Shown one piece after another: positions 27,193 through 36,300 of a stretch of DNA of 64,000 bases; position 1 is the first letter of the stretch, and each line of letters opens with the position of its first letter. Made by a program: the position numbers and the translations under genes. The stretch is from Eubacteriaceae bacterium. Lineage in GTDB: Bacteria > Bacillota > Clostridia > Eubacteriales > Anaerofustaceae. The notes below the pieces were generated by a model. The model was not told where the DNA came from. It made no database searches and worked only from the letters and a program-made list of their open reading frames with translations. Location of the stretch: positions 27,960 through 91,959 of the forward strand of contig JAFXKY010000001.1 of assembly GCA_017531485.1 (NCBI GenBank). The letters are read 5' to 3'.

Positions 27193-27447
27193 TCAGCCTC
27201 CTGTAGATAAGAATTGAATGAAGAAACGATGATAAACAGCTTCGGTATCTTCATCATTCCCTTCAATATGCAGTTTTATTCTCTTCGCCGCCCATATCCC
27301 CATGCCTTTGGGTTTGAGTTCCGTAAGGCGGATAACAGCAGAGAGGTATCTGTATTCATTTTCATTCGTCTTTTCAACGTCTTCAAGGGAGTCGAAAAAC
27401 CTGACTGCCCGATCAAGGGACACGCTCCACACTTCGTCTTTTATCAT
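27193..27447 (-). CDS. 84-aa Gly-Gly-terminated protein coupled to MoaE, possible sulfur-carrier-like partner
   Basis: Starts at the ATG 27447 after AAGAGGTG. 84 residues, soluble, starting MIKDEVWSVSLDRAVRFFDS and ending FFIQFLSTGG. No family is recognised. MoaD-type carriers are of similar size, also end in Gly-Gly, and are commonly encoded next to moaE; the GGAGGC codons for the last glycines double as the moaE ribosome-binding site. However, the internal sequence does not look like the MoaD at 13648. Alternatives are a small regulator or chaperone of MoaE. Confidence 0.7.
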   Translation of the reverse strand: MIKDEVWSVSLDRAVRFFDSLEDVEKTNENEYRYLSAVIRLTELKPKGMGIWAAKRIKLHIEGNDEDTEAVYHRFFIQFLSTGG

Positions 27448-27514
27448 TGTTTCACCTCTTTTTGCCTTTATTAATATAATAACCCATATGCATATAAAAA
27501 TAAAGAAAAAAGTC

Positions 27515-27543
27515 TTGAAATAAGCGATTTTTTGTGATATACT
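27515..27543 (+). promoter_or_regulatory. Promoter of the tupABC operon
   Basis: TTGAAA (27515-27520), 17-nt spacer, TATACT (27538-27543). Start expected near 27550, leaving a leader of about 185 nt before tupA. Confidence 0.75.
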
Positions 27544-27549
27544 GCATGA

Positions 27550-27720
27550 GGTAAAAGAAGGCATCCCCAAAGCTGGGGTATAAAGTTTTGAAAAAAGGTG
27601 GACGAGCCCTTTTCGAAACAAGGATACATATCAACCGATGTACCCATATTGTTTTGAGAGGATCGTCATTTTTTATGTTCACAATTTTGTGAAAACTATG
27701 GCTGACGCCACAATATTTCA
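27550..27720 (+). promoter_or_regulatory. Structured leader of tupA, candidate riboswitch
   Basis: Four consecutive stems can be drawn: ATCCCC/GGGGT (27563-27579); a long GTTTTGAAAA...TTTTCGAAAC stem with inner GG/CC (27585-27619); GGATACAT/ATGTACC (27622-27645); and TTCACAA/TTGTGAA (27678-27693). They lie between a good promoter and the GGAGG site of tupA. I do not recognise the pattern as the Moco, GEMM or other familiar classes. Given the operon, a tungstate- or cofactor-responsive RNA is a fair guess. Confidence 0.45.
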
Positions 27721-27734
27721 GGAGGAAAAAAGAA

Positions 27735-28709
27735 ATGAAAAAATTACTTGCTCTTCTTCTTGCAGTTATGATGATCGTATCATTCGCTGCTTGCGGAAGC
27801 AAAGACGACGACAAACAGAACGAAGTTGTCGTAAACACAACAATTCTCAAAGAAGCTGATGACAAGATGCTCAACACATACTCAGTCATCGCTGTAAACC
27901 CGGAAGCACCGTTTGAAGATGCTGACAAAAATCCGGTAACAGACGTTATCATCAACACTGCAGGCGCAGAAGCTCTCTATCAGTGGCTCGTATCTAAAGA
28001 AGCTCTCGATATGGCTGGCAAATACGGCGTTGAAGAATACGGATCAAACCTCTTCTATGTAAAAGAAGATGCTCCCGTTTATGAAGGCGAAATCGCTCAG
28101 GCAACAGAAGAAACAAAAGCTATCCGTCTTTCAACAACAACATCAGTTAAAGACTCAGGTCTTCTCGGAAAATTACTTCCGGAATTCGAAAACAAATACG
28201 GATACAAAGTAGAAGTTTACTCAGCAGGCACAGGCAAATCAATTGCAAACGCTAAGATGGGTAACGCTGACATCATCCTCGTTCACTCAAAGAGCCAGGA
28301 AGAAGCTTTCATCAACGCAGGTTTTGCAAAAGTTGTTAACGGCTTCACAGCTGAAAGAACATCCTTCATCTACAACTACTACGTTCTCTGCGGTCCGTCT
28401 GAAGACCCGGCAGGCGTTAAGAATGCTGCAACAGTAACAGATGCTTTCAAACTCATCGCTGACGGAAAACACAAATTCATCTCTCGTGGTGACGCATCAG
28501 GCACACACACAAAAGAAATCTCACTCTGGCCGGCTGAACTCGGAATCACAGCAGATGCAGCAAGCTTTGCTAACTACACAGAATGGTACACATCTGCTAA
28601 CACAGGCATGGGCGCTTGCCTCGTAATGGCTGAAGAATCAGATGCTTACATCCTCACAGACAAAGCTACATTCCTTACATTCGTTTCCAACGACGGAGTT
28701 ATGAACTAA
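27735..28709 (+). CDS. tupA: Tungstate-binding lipoprotein TupA, apparently circularly permuted
   Basis: 324 residues. A lipoprotein signal ends at FAAC (Cys about 20). Canonical TupA begins with the TTTS oxyanion motif and ends with a VIAVNP...FG..LF segment. Here the order is reversed: residues about 40-115 carry NTYSVIAVNPEAPFE, the QWLVSKEAL helix and YGVEEYGSNLFYV, and only then come LSTTTSVKDSGLLGKLLPEF (about 132), SAGTGKSIANAKMGNADIIL, SRGDASGTHTKE and NTGMGACLVMAEESDAYILT. All binding motifs are present once, so this looks like a permuted but functional binding protein. GGAGG precedes the ATG. A terminator follows, allowing more binding protein than permease. Confidence 0.88.
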   Translation: MKKLLALLLAVMMIVSFAACGSKDDDKQNEVVVNTTILKEADDKMLNTYSVIAVNPEAPFEDADKNPVTDVIINTAGAEALYQWLVSKEALDMAGKYGVEEYGSNLFYVKEDAPVYEGEIAQATEETKAIRLSTTTSVKDSGLLGKLLPEFENKYGYKVEVYSAGTGKSIANAKMGNADIILVHSKSQEEAFINAGFAKVVNGFTAERTSFIYNYYVLCGPSEDPAGVKNAATVTDAFKLIADGKHKFISRGDASGTHTKEISLWPAELGITADAASFANYTEWYTSANTGMGACLVMAEESDAYILTDKATFLTFVSNDGVMN

Positions 28710-28741
28710 TTATTGCTTTTACAACCAATTTAATATACAAT

Positions 28742-28770
28742 AATCCCGTGGGCTATCCCACGGGATTTTA
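28742..28770 (+). terminator. Attenuating terminator between tupA and tupB
   Basis: Perfect 11-bp stem AATCCCGTGGG-CTAT-CCCACGGGATT followed by UUA. It lies within the operon and probably lowers tupBC relative to tupA. Confidence 0.85.
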
Positions 28771-28802
28771 CTACACAAAGTTACTCACGAAAGAGGCTTA
28801 TT

Positions 28803-29489
28803 ATGAAAACCTCAATACTCAAAGCCATTGAACTCATATTGTCAATGGATGCGGAACTCATAGACATTTTGTCCGTAACGGCAAAAATGTCCATACAAAG
28901 TTCTCTCATCGCCCTTTTGATAGGTCTTCCCATCGGAATAATCCTCGGCGGATATGAATTCCCCGGAAAGAATATACTCCTTATCCTCAACCGCACCTTA
29001 ATGGGCACACCGCCTGTCGTATGCGGGCTGATATTTTATATGCTTTTTTCAGGCGTCGGACCGTTTCGCCACTTAAAGCTGTTATTCACCGTTGAGATAA
29101 TGGTCCTCGCGCAGGTATTTCTCATCACTCCGATAATTATCGGCAACGTGGAAAGCTTTATTTCCACCATCGCGCCGAATGTAAAAGAAACGGCAAAAGG
29201 CCTTGGATTCTCTCACATAAAGACGCTGTTTCTTATTATAAACGAATCTGTCTATCAGATATTCTCCGCATACCTCCTCGCCTTCTCCCGTTCAATCGCG
29301 GAAGTCGGCGCCGTATCTATGGTCGGAGGTGCAATATCATGGAAGACGAATGTAATGACCACGGCAATCATGCAATACACTAACCGCGGAAACTTCACAC
29401 TCGGCGTTGCGCTGGGAATGATCCTGCTTAGTGTATCGCTTATAGTCAATATAATCATTTCGATAATGCAGAGGAGGCTTTCAAAATGA
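28803..29489 (+). CDS. tupB: Tungstate ABC transporter permease TupB
   Basis: 228 residues with about five to six membrane helices and the permease EAA-type loop (ETAKGLGFSHIKTLFLIINE near residue 128-147). The motifs LMGTPPVVCGLIFYML and RSIAEVGAVSMVGGAI are characteristic of TupB/ModB-like oxyanion permeases. It overlaps tupC by four bases and follows tupA. Confidence 0.93.
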   Translation: MKTSILKAIELILSMDAELIDILSVTAKMSIQSSLIALLIGLPIGIILGGYEFPGKNILLILNRTLMGTPPVVCGLIFYMLFSGVGPFRHLKLLFTVEIMVLAQVFLITPIIIGNVESFISTIAPNVKETAKGLGFSHIKTLFLIINESVYQIFSAYLLAFSRSIAEVGAVSMVGGAISWKTNVMTTAIMQYTNRGNFTLGVALGMILLSVSLIVNIIISIMQRRLSK

Positions 29490-30142
29490 TAAAAATACCT
29501 CCCCTGAAAAAAACTTACTCCTCCCGCACAGTCCTCGACTTCCCCGGAACGGACCTTGAAAAAGGCAGGATATATGCCGTTATCGGCTCCAACGGAAGCG
29601 GTAAATCCACTTTTGCGAAGATCCTCTCCGGAATGATAAAGGATGATGACAAACAAAAACTCTTTAAGGATATCGCTGTGGGATATATGCCGCAAAGGAA
29701 TTATTCCTTCCGTATGAGCGTCGTCAGAAACATCCTTCTCGGCGGAAAAGACCCTTCCCTTGCAAATGAACTTATGGAAAGGCTGAAAATATCTCATCTG
29801 AAAGATAAAAGGGCAAAATCTCTCTCCGGCGGAGAAACGGCAAGAATGGCGCTGGCAAGGCTTATGATGGGAAAATATGATATCGTAATCCTCGATGAAC
29901 CCACTTCCGCTATGGATATGGAAAGCTCCCTTCTTACAGAAGAACTCATAAAGGAATACGTAAAAAATACAAACTGCGCCCTTATCCTCATTACCCACAG
30001 CCTTCAACAGGCGAAGCGGATCGCAGACGATGTGCTGTTTTTCCACAAAGGCAGTCTTCTTGAATACGGGAGCGCCGAAAAAGTGCTTTACGAACCTGAA
30101 AACGCAGAAACGAAGAAATTTCTTGAATTCTATGGATCATAG
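29486..30142 (+). CDS. tupC: Tungstate ABC transporter ATP-binding protein TupC
   Basis: 218 residues, a single ABC ATPase domain: Walker A GSNGSGKST near residue 33, Q-loop in VGYMPQRNYSF, signature LSGGETARMALARLMM near 113, Walker B YDIVILDEPTSAMD near 133 and the switch His in LITHS near 169. It lacks the C-terminal TOBE domain of ModC. Four-base overlap with tupB; a radical SAM gene follows eight bases later in the same operon. Confidence 0.93.
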   Translation: MIKIPPLKKTYSSRTVLDFPGTDLEKGRIYAVIGSNGSGKSTFAKILSGMIKDDDKQKLFKDIAVGYMPQRNYSFRMSVVRNILLGGKDPSLANELMERLKISHLKDKRAKSLSGGETARMALARLMMGKYDIVILDEPTSAMDMESSLLTEELIKEYVKNTNCALILITHSLQQAKRIADDVLFFHKGSLLEYGSAEKVLYEPENAETKKFLEFYGS

Positions 30143-30150
30143 GAGAAAAT

Positions 30151-31254
30151 ATGCTCAGAAAGCTATATATAGAACCGACAAATAAATGTAATCTCAACTG
30201 TAAGATGTGCTTCAGAAACACATGGTTTGACGAAGCAATCTGCGAAATGACCCTTGAGGAATATAAATATGTCCTTGAGAGTATGCCCCACACCGTTGAA
30301 AAGATCTTCTTCGGCGGAATGGGAGAACCGATGGTTCATAAGGATATTTTCGAGATGATATCCCTCGCTTCCCATAAATGCGAGGAAGTCGAGCTTATAA
30401 CAAACGGAACCCTTCTGAATGAACAGACGATAACGTCCCTCATTGATTCGGGACTGACGAAACTCTGGATCTCCATAGACGATCTTGATACGGAAAATCC
30501 GACCCTATATTCAGGGCACGACAACTCATCGTCGGTCTTAAACGGAATAAGGCTGTTCAACCGTATCCGACAGATAAAAATGACGGGAGTCGGGCTCGGA
30601 ATAACGTTCGTTGCCACTCGCTCAAACGTTCATCAGCTCGCAAAGCTCCCGTTTTTCACAGCTCAATACCTCATCGACGAAGTCAATATCTCCAACATCT
30701 CCCCGACAGATGAAGATTCCAAAGACGAAATGCTTTACAGGAATATGGTGAATATGTTCACAGGCCCCGCAAAAGGCAACGTTCTTCCGAAAGTCAACAT
30801 TCCCTATTTTGACATGAGCATCCCGGAAGCCGCAGACGGAATAAGGGAACTGATGATAAAGCAGAATTTCGAGATGTTTTTCAATGATCAGAGAGTGATG
30901 CGCAGAACTTCTTACTGCAAATTCGTCAGCGAGGGAATGTGCTTTGTCCGCAGCGACGGAAACGTTTCGCCGTGCATGGCGCTGTTGCATAACGGATATA
31001 CGTACTTAAACGACGTAAAGCGCACCATTCACTACGCCACCTTCGGTAATGCCAAAGAAACTCCCCTCTCCGACATCTGGAACTCCGAAGAATACCGCGC
31101 TTTCCGAAAGAAAGTCATAGATTTTGATTTCTCACCGTGTATTTACTGCGGTCATTGCGATCTTTTTGAAGAAAACAACGAAGACTGCATCGGTAACACC
31201 CACCCCACCTGCGGCGGATGCCTCTGGGCGGAGGGAGTTCTGAGTTGTCCTTAA
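30151..31254 (+). CDS. Radical SAM/SPASM maturase of tungsten oxidoreductase type
   Basis: 367 residues. The radical SAM cluster motif CNLNCKMC is at residues 13-20, followed by FFGGMGEP near 52. The C terminus is cysteine-rich (CKFVSEGMCF, SPCMALLH, CIYCGHCDLFEENNEDC, CGGCLW), a SPASM-like region binding extra clusters. Known proteins of this kind are encoded beside AOR-family enzymes and are described as tungsten cofactor oxidoreductase maturases. Here the gene is last in the tungstate transport operon and 15 kb from aor in the same island. Its reaction is unknown. Confidence 0.87.
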   Translation: MLRKLYIEPTNKCNLNCKMCFRNTWFDEAICEMTLEEYKYVLESMPHTVEKIFFGGMGEPMVHKDIFEMISLASHKCEEVELITNGTLLNEQTITSLIDSGLTKLWISIDDLDTENPTLYSGHDNSSSVLNGIRLFNRIRQIKMTGVGLGITFVATRSNVHQLAKLPFFTAQYLIDEVNISNISPTDEDSKDEMLYRNMVNMFTGPAKGNVLPKVNIPYFDMSIPEAADGIRELMIKQNFEMFFNDQRVMRRTSYCKFVSEGMCFVRSDGNVSPCMALLHNGYTYLNDVKRTIHYATFGNAKETPLSDIWNSEEYRAFRKKVIDFDFSPCIYCGHCDLFEENNEDCIGNTHPTCGGCLWAEGVLSCP

Positions 31255-31255
31255 T

Positions 31256-31292
31256 AAAAAACACAGGCTACATTTCGTAGCCTGTATTTTAT
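31256..31292. terminator. Bidirectional terminator
   Basis: ACAGGCTAC-ATTTC-GTAGCCTGT stem between convergent genes, with U-run to the right and A-run to the left. Confidence 0.9.
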
Positions 31293-31307
31293 TTGTTCCG
31301 GTCTGTT

Positions 31308-33335
31308 TTATTTCGTCAAAACCGATGATTTGTTGTTTGCATAACGCAGGATCTGTGTTGCATCAAGCGCGTTTACTTTGCCGTTTCCGTCAACATCCGC
31401 CGCCTTGAACATAGCTGAGCCTTCTTCTCCCGTCAGTGAAGATGACTTGTTGTTTGCGAATCTGAGGATCTGTGTTGCGTCAAGTGCGTTTACTTTGCCG
31501 TCACCGTTAGCATCCCCAAGCTCATATTTTTCATCAGCTACTACTAAGTCAATCTCAGCCTTCGCATCAGAGATTATCTTCGCAACTTCTTCGACAGTCG
31601 CAGCCTTTTCAATATCTGCCTCAGCGTCTGCAATGATCTTTGCGATCTCTTCTTTCAGAACATCTTCGTAATCCTCAGGATCCACATAATTTCCAAGTTC
31701 TTCAGCAGCATCTTCTTTAGCTTTTGCAAGTTCTTCGGCTTTCAACTGTTCATCTGTCTTCAGCGCATCAAGCTTCGATTTTGCTTCCGTTACGATAAGA
31801 ATAATCTCTTCAGGAGTCTTAGCTTCCATAAGTTTATTCTGAGCATCAATAACGATCTGTGCGATCCGGGATTTTTCCGCATCGCGGTAATCTTCAACCG
31901 CTACATAATCCGTTATTGCATCCATAGCAGATTCAATAATATCCATTTCGTCTTTTGTTGGAACCGTATCAAGCTTCGCTTTCATTTCTGTCACGATCGC
32001 CGCTACTTCTTCCTGAGACTTCGCACCTGCTATTGCTGCATCTGCGGCCCGAACGATCTGAGAAATCTGTTCTTTCTGCTCTTCGCGATATTCTTCCGTG
32101 TCGAGATATCCGCCTACTGTTTCCACAGCCGCTTCTTTGATTTCCTCAAGAACTTTTGCCTCTTCTTCCACAGTAAGTTCAGCATCTGTCTTGACTGCAT
32201 CAAGCTTGGATTTTGCTTCTTCTGCAATCTTGGCTGCTTCATCTTTGGTCGTTGCCGCATCAAGTTTATCCTGAGCATCTTTTACGATCTGAGAAATTTC
32301 GGCCTGCTGTTCTTCTCTGTAATTGTCATATCCCAGAGTTTCGGCAAAATCAGCCACTTCTTCTTTTGCATTGGTTATGGCCTTCTGAATTTCTTCGATC
32401 TCCTTGATAAGCTCTTCGCATTTTTCCTTGATTTCCTGAAGTTCTTTCTTCGTTTCTTCACTTACACCTGTAAGATCTACATTTTCGATAGATTCGATAA
32501 TGGCTTTGATGTTTTCTTCATTTGCAACTGTTACGTTTTCCTTTGTAATACTTTCGATAAGCCCGCTGTCGGGAAGGATCATGAAGTATGCAGAAACACT
32601 TCCTACAGCGGAAGAATTTTCCGCCGGTGTTACGACAACCTTATATGATCCGACATTTACAAATCCGCCTTCGTATGATACGTTGTAAAGCTCTTCATCA
32701 AGGGTAAGTCCGCCGAATAATACTGACAAGGCAGGTTTATGTTCGTTTCCGTCGCAGATAGCATCTTCGCTTGCAAGTTTGATTTTTGCATGAGAAAAAT
32801 CGAAAGTCTTTGTAATGAGGTTTCCTTTGATATCCTCAGGATTTGTACCCATATCCGCAGGAAGAGAGGTCTGAGTATCGTAAAGTGCATATCCGTCATT
32901 GATCATTCCGGCGATGACTGAATCAGCTCCCTGATATCCTTCCGGGAATTTTACATTTTCTCCTACATTGATTTTTGCAGAGCCGTTTTCTTCTACTGCG
33001 CCGTAAACAGTGCAGCCTGAAAGATTTACAGTTGTTCCTGCCTGTTCATCGGAGAATACATAAAATGCGCTATCGCCGCTGATGGTTCCGCCGTTTATAT
33101 TCAGTGTTCCACCGTCTACCATTACGGCAATTTTATTTCCGCTTCCATCACCGGAGATTTCCGTTACGTCAGTATCTTTTAATGTAACCGTTCCGCTGCC
33201 GATATACACAGCTTCGTATGTTCCTTCAAGTGTGCAGTCTGTAAATTCAGCGTTGCCGTAAGAACACAAAGCTTCCGATGCGGAATTGATCACAACATTT
33301 TTCGCCTTGAATATGCCGCCGTTTTCAACAGACAC
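31308..33335 (-). CDS. C-terminal part of frameshifted secreted repeat/dockerin protein
   Basis: This 675-codon frame continues the protein encoded at 33290-36922 after a one-base deletion near 33335; it has no ribosome site of its own. It begins with the last beta-helix turns (SVENGGIFKAKNVVINS, GGTISGDSAFYV), then one beta domain. Next come four coiled-coil repeats of about 65-75 residues (each with a EEY/DNY REE motif and an AKSKLDA motif, roughly residues 320-610). It ends in a type I dockerin with two Ca-binding loops (GDANGDGKVNALDATQILRF and DVDGNGKVNALDATQILRY). The dockerin predicts docking to a cohesin; a cohesin protein is encoded at 59999-60958. Confidence 0.85.
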   Translation of the reverse strand: MSVENGGIFKAKNVVINSASEALCSYGNAEFTDCTLEGTYEAVYIGSGTVTLKDTDVTEISGDGSGNKIAVMVDGGTLNINGGTISGDSAFYVFSDEQAGTTVNLSGCTVYGAVEENGSAKINVGENVKFPEGYQGADSVIAGMINDGYALYDTQTSLPADMGTNPEDIKGNLITKTFDFSHAKIKLASEDAICDGNEHKPALSVLFGGLTLDEELYNVSYEGGFVNVGSYKVVVTPAENSSAVGSVSAYFMILPDSGLIESITKENVTVANEENIKAIIESIENVDLTGVSEETKKELQEIKEKCEELIKEIEEIQKAITNAKEEVADFAETLGYDNYREEQQAEISQIVKDAQDKLDAATTKDEAAKIAEEAKSKLDAVKTDAELTVEEEAKVLEEIKEAAVETVGGYLDTEEYREEQKEQISQIVRAADAAIAGAKSQEEVAAIVTEMKAKLDTVPTKDEMDIIESAMDAITDYVAVEDYRDAEKSRIAQIVIDAQNKLMEAKTPEEIILIVTEAKSKLDALKTDEQLKAEELAKAKEDAAEELGNYVDPEDYEDVLKEEIAKIIADAEADIEKAATVEEVAKIISDAKAEIDLVVADEKYELGDANGDGKVNALDATQILRFANNKSSSLTGEEGSAMFKAADVDGNGKVNALDATQILRYANNKSSVLTK

Positions 33336-36300
33336 AGCTTTCCGCCATCGGCATACTCTATCGTTATGCCGTTGAGTTCTGCCGTCGCTCCTTCCGTTAC
33401 TTCCACAGCAACCGGCTCAGCATCTTCGTCGTCAGGCACTATAACGGTTCCGCTTCCGTTTATTACGAGAGAACATTCCGGCATTACAGCGAATACTGAA
33501 ACACTGCCGCCGGTAATCTTATGTCCGTTGAGGTTAAGAACGATATCACTGATTCCGCCGTATCTTCCGTCAACCCACAGTCCGATTCCGTCGAGAACAA
33601 TATCGGAAATAAGTGTAACTTCTGCTTTTCCTGTACGGTCGCTTATAAAAACATCGCTGTTCAGGTCAGAAACAAGCTGTTCTTCCCCGCCGTTGAAGGA
33701 TACTTTTGCAACATAAACCTGAAGGTTACATCCGCCGCATATTCCCGTTTCCTGATTTATCCTTTCATCCGGATGCAGGCATGTTGCCTTGACTGTAATA
33801 TTTCCTTCGAGAAGAGTTTCCGTGTCGTCAAGGTCAATCATCTTTTCTCCCTGCCAGAAGCTTGATCCGTATGTAAGGAAACTGCCAAGCGTAGTGTGTC
33901 TTGCGCAGATGCCCTGCGGGAATGACGGGCCGTTTCCATCTTCGTCAAGACTGATAGTGATCTTATGACTTAACGGAGCTGATGCTGTCAGTGAGAATGG
34001 TGCACTGATAGCGCAATTATCAATTTTAAATGTTCCGCCATTGATATTAACAACAGTGTCGCTGAGTCCCACACTGAGTCCGACATTATCAGCCCCCGGT
34101 GAGCCGTAAAACTCGCCGCCGTTGATCGTAAGATGTCCGCTTTCCGCACGGATCGTCGTATCTACGCCGGTAAATGTTCCGCCGGTGATGACAGTTTCAC
34201 CATAGCTTTCTACTGCATGATATCCGAATCCTGTAATTTTTCCACCATTGATTGCAACATCCGCCTGCGATCCGATGCCGGTGCCGGTAAAGCCGGTAAT
34301 ATTTCCGCCGTTTACGGTAAGAGTTCCGTAACGGATGTTTATTCCGTATCCGCCGCTTACTTCTGTAGTCGATGTGATCTTGCCTGAACCGTCACCTGAA
34401 TCTTCAATGATCACATCTCCACCTTCGATAAGGATGCCATAATCTCCGCCTTTGATCTCATGTCCGTTAAGATCTATTGTCAGAATTTTGCCCGAACCGG
34501 AAATATAGAAATGATCTCTTCCTTCTGTCTTTTCCGAATAATCAGCATCTTTATAAAGCGTGATCTTCGATTCCTCAGCCTCTGAAGCTATCACTGCGGC
34601 TGAATCCAGGTCCGCATAATACGTCGTCGCTCCATCGGCAGTAACGCTTGCCGCGAACTGCGTCTGACAATCTCCGCAGATTCCCGTATCATAGCTGATT
34701 TTTTCTGCCGGATGTGTGCAGCTCGTCCTGACAATTATCTTGCCTTCGATTGTCATCGCATCATCGGACGGAGCAAGCATTGTTTCAAACTTGCCGTCGC
34801 CGTCTTTGTCCGTCCAGAAAGAAGTTCCTTCTGCGAGGAGATCATTTGCCGTAACTTTAATTTCCGGATTATCATGGGGAATGATATTGACTTCATCCGT
34901 AAATACTGCTCCTGATGCGTCTGAACCTACGCAAAAGACACCTTTAACCGGCTCGTCTCCATATACACTTCCCGTAAATTCACCGCCCGTAACCGTTACT
35001 TCTCCAAGTTGGATATATAACGCTACACCTTTGGAAGAGAATTTTCCTCCTGTGATCGTTGTCGTATCAGCCATACTGTTTACAGCCGTATATTCGGAAG
35101 AAATGTCTCCGCCCGTAATCGTAAGAGTTCCACCGAACGCATCAACACCCCTCTCCAATCCGGATATCTTTCCACCGTTTATCGTTGTAGAAACCCTGTC
35201 GCCACCGTTTACACCAATCGAACTTCCGATGATCGTTCCGCCGTTGATCGTCAGGTTACACGTATTCACAATGTTTATACCTGCATATGCCCCGCCCGGG
35301 TTCTCCGGAAGATCTCCGTTCATGATCACACCTTTTTCATCTGACTCATCGGAATCTTCAAGAATAAGTACGCAACTGTCAAGAGCAATTCCGAATTGTT
35401 CGCCTTTCAGCGTCTTTCCGTTAAGATCAAGTGTCAGAACAGTGTCTGTGCCTGCGGGTTTTTTATCTTTGATATATAAATATTTTCTCCCTTCTGTCTT
35501 CGTCGAATAATCAACGTCCGCCAGGAGAGTGATCTTTGCCGCCTCAGCCGTCAAGGCTGCAGCAACAGCTGAATCGAGGTCATCATAATATGACGTCGCC
35601 CCATCGGCAGTAACGCTTGCAACAAACTGCTTTCCGCAATAATCGCATTTACCGTTGTCGTCAACGATGTGAGCTATAACTTCCACACCGCAAACAACGC
35701 CTTCTTCATGTTCAACATCGCAGATGTGGTCATTTCCGATTGAATCAATATGGACAATTGTTTCTGAATCGACATATTTTCCGACAAAGCATGTTCCTGC
35801 ATCATATTCTTTGCCGTTATATTTCAGTTTGCTGTTTGATATGAACGCTGAATGTCTATTTATATCAGCTTCAAATTCATTACTTTCTTCATTCAGAACT
35901 GCAGTAGCATACTTGCCTGACAGCGCTGTGAGTGAATAATCTTTACCGTTATGTGAAAACTCAACAGTTCCCGGTCCATCGCCTGCACCTATATGAACTT
36001 TTCCGATTGTAACACTAGCGTATGTTACATCTTTTACCGTTGCCGTAATTTTTCCTTCGACACCGGCATCAAGAGTTATCTTTCCGTCCACAGTTACGTT
36101 TGCGTCTGCATCAAAACTGACATCACCGTATCTGCCACCAAGATAGAAATATCCCTCTCCGCCTGTAAAATTAATGTCTTCAACAGTGGCTGTTGTCGCG
36201 GGGATCAATATCTCACTGTCAGCACTTACTGCTTTTTGTTCGAAAGTCACCGATGCGTTTTCTGTTCCCAAAACAGCACGGTATCCCCCATGGAATGAAA

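Noticed and set aside
27550..27720. Moco riboswitch identity for the tupA leader
   Set aside because: The location would fit, but the stems and conserved words do not resemble the Moco motif as I recall it; kept only as an unclassified structured leader.
34716..35510. Open plus-strand frame of 264 codons
   Set aside because: Antisense to the beta-helix protein; Pro/Ser-rich composition results from reversed Gly/Thr repeats.
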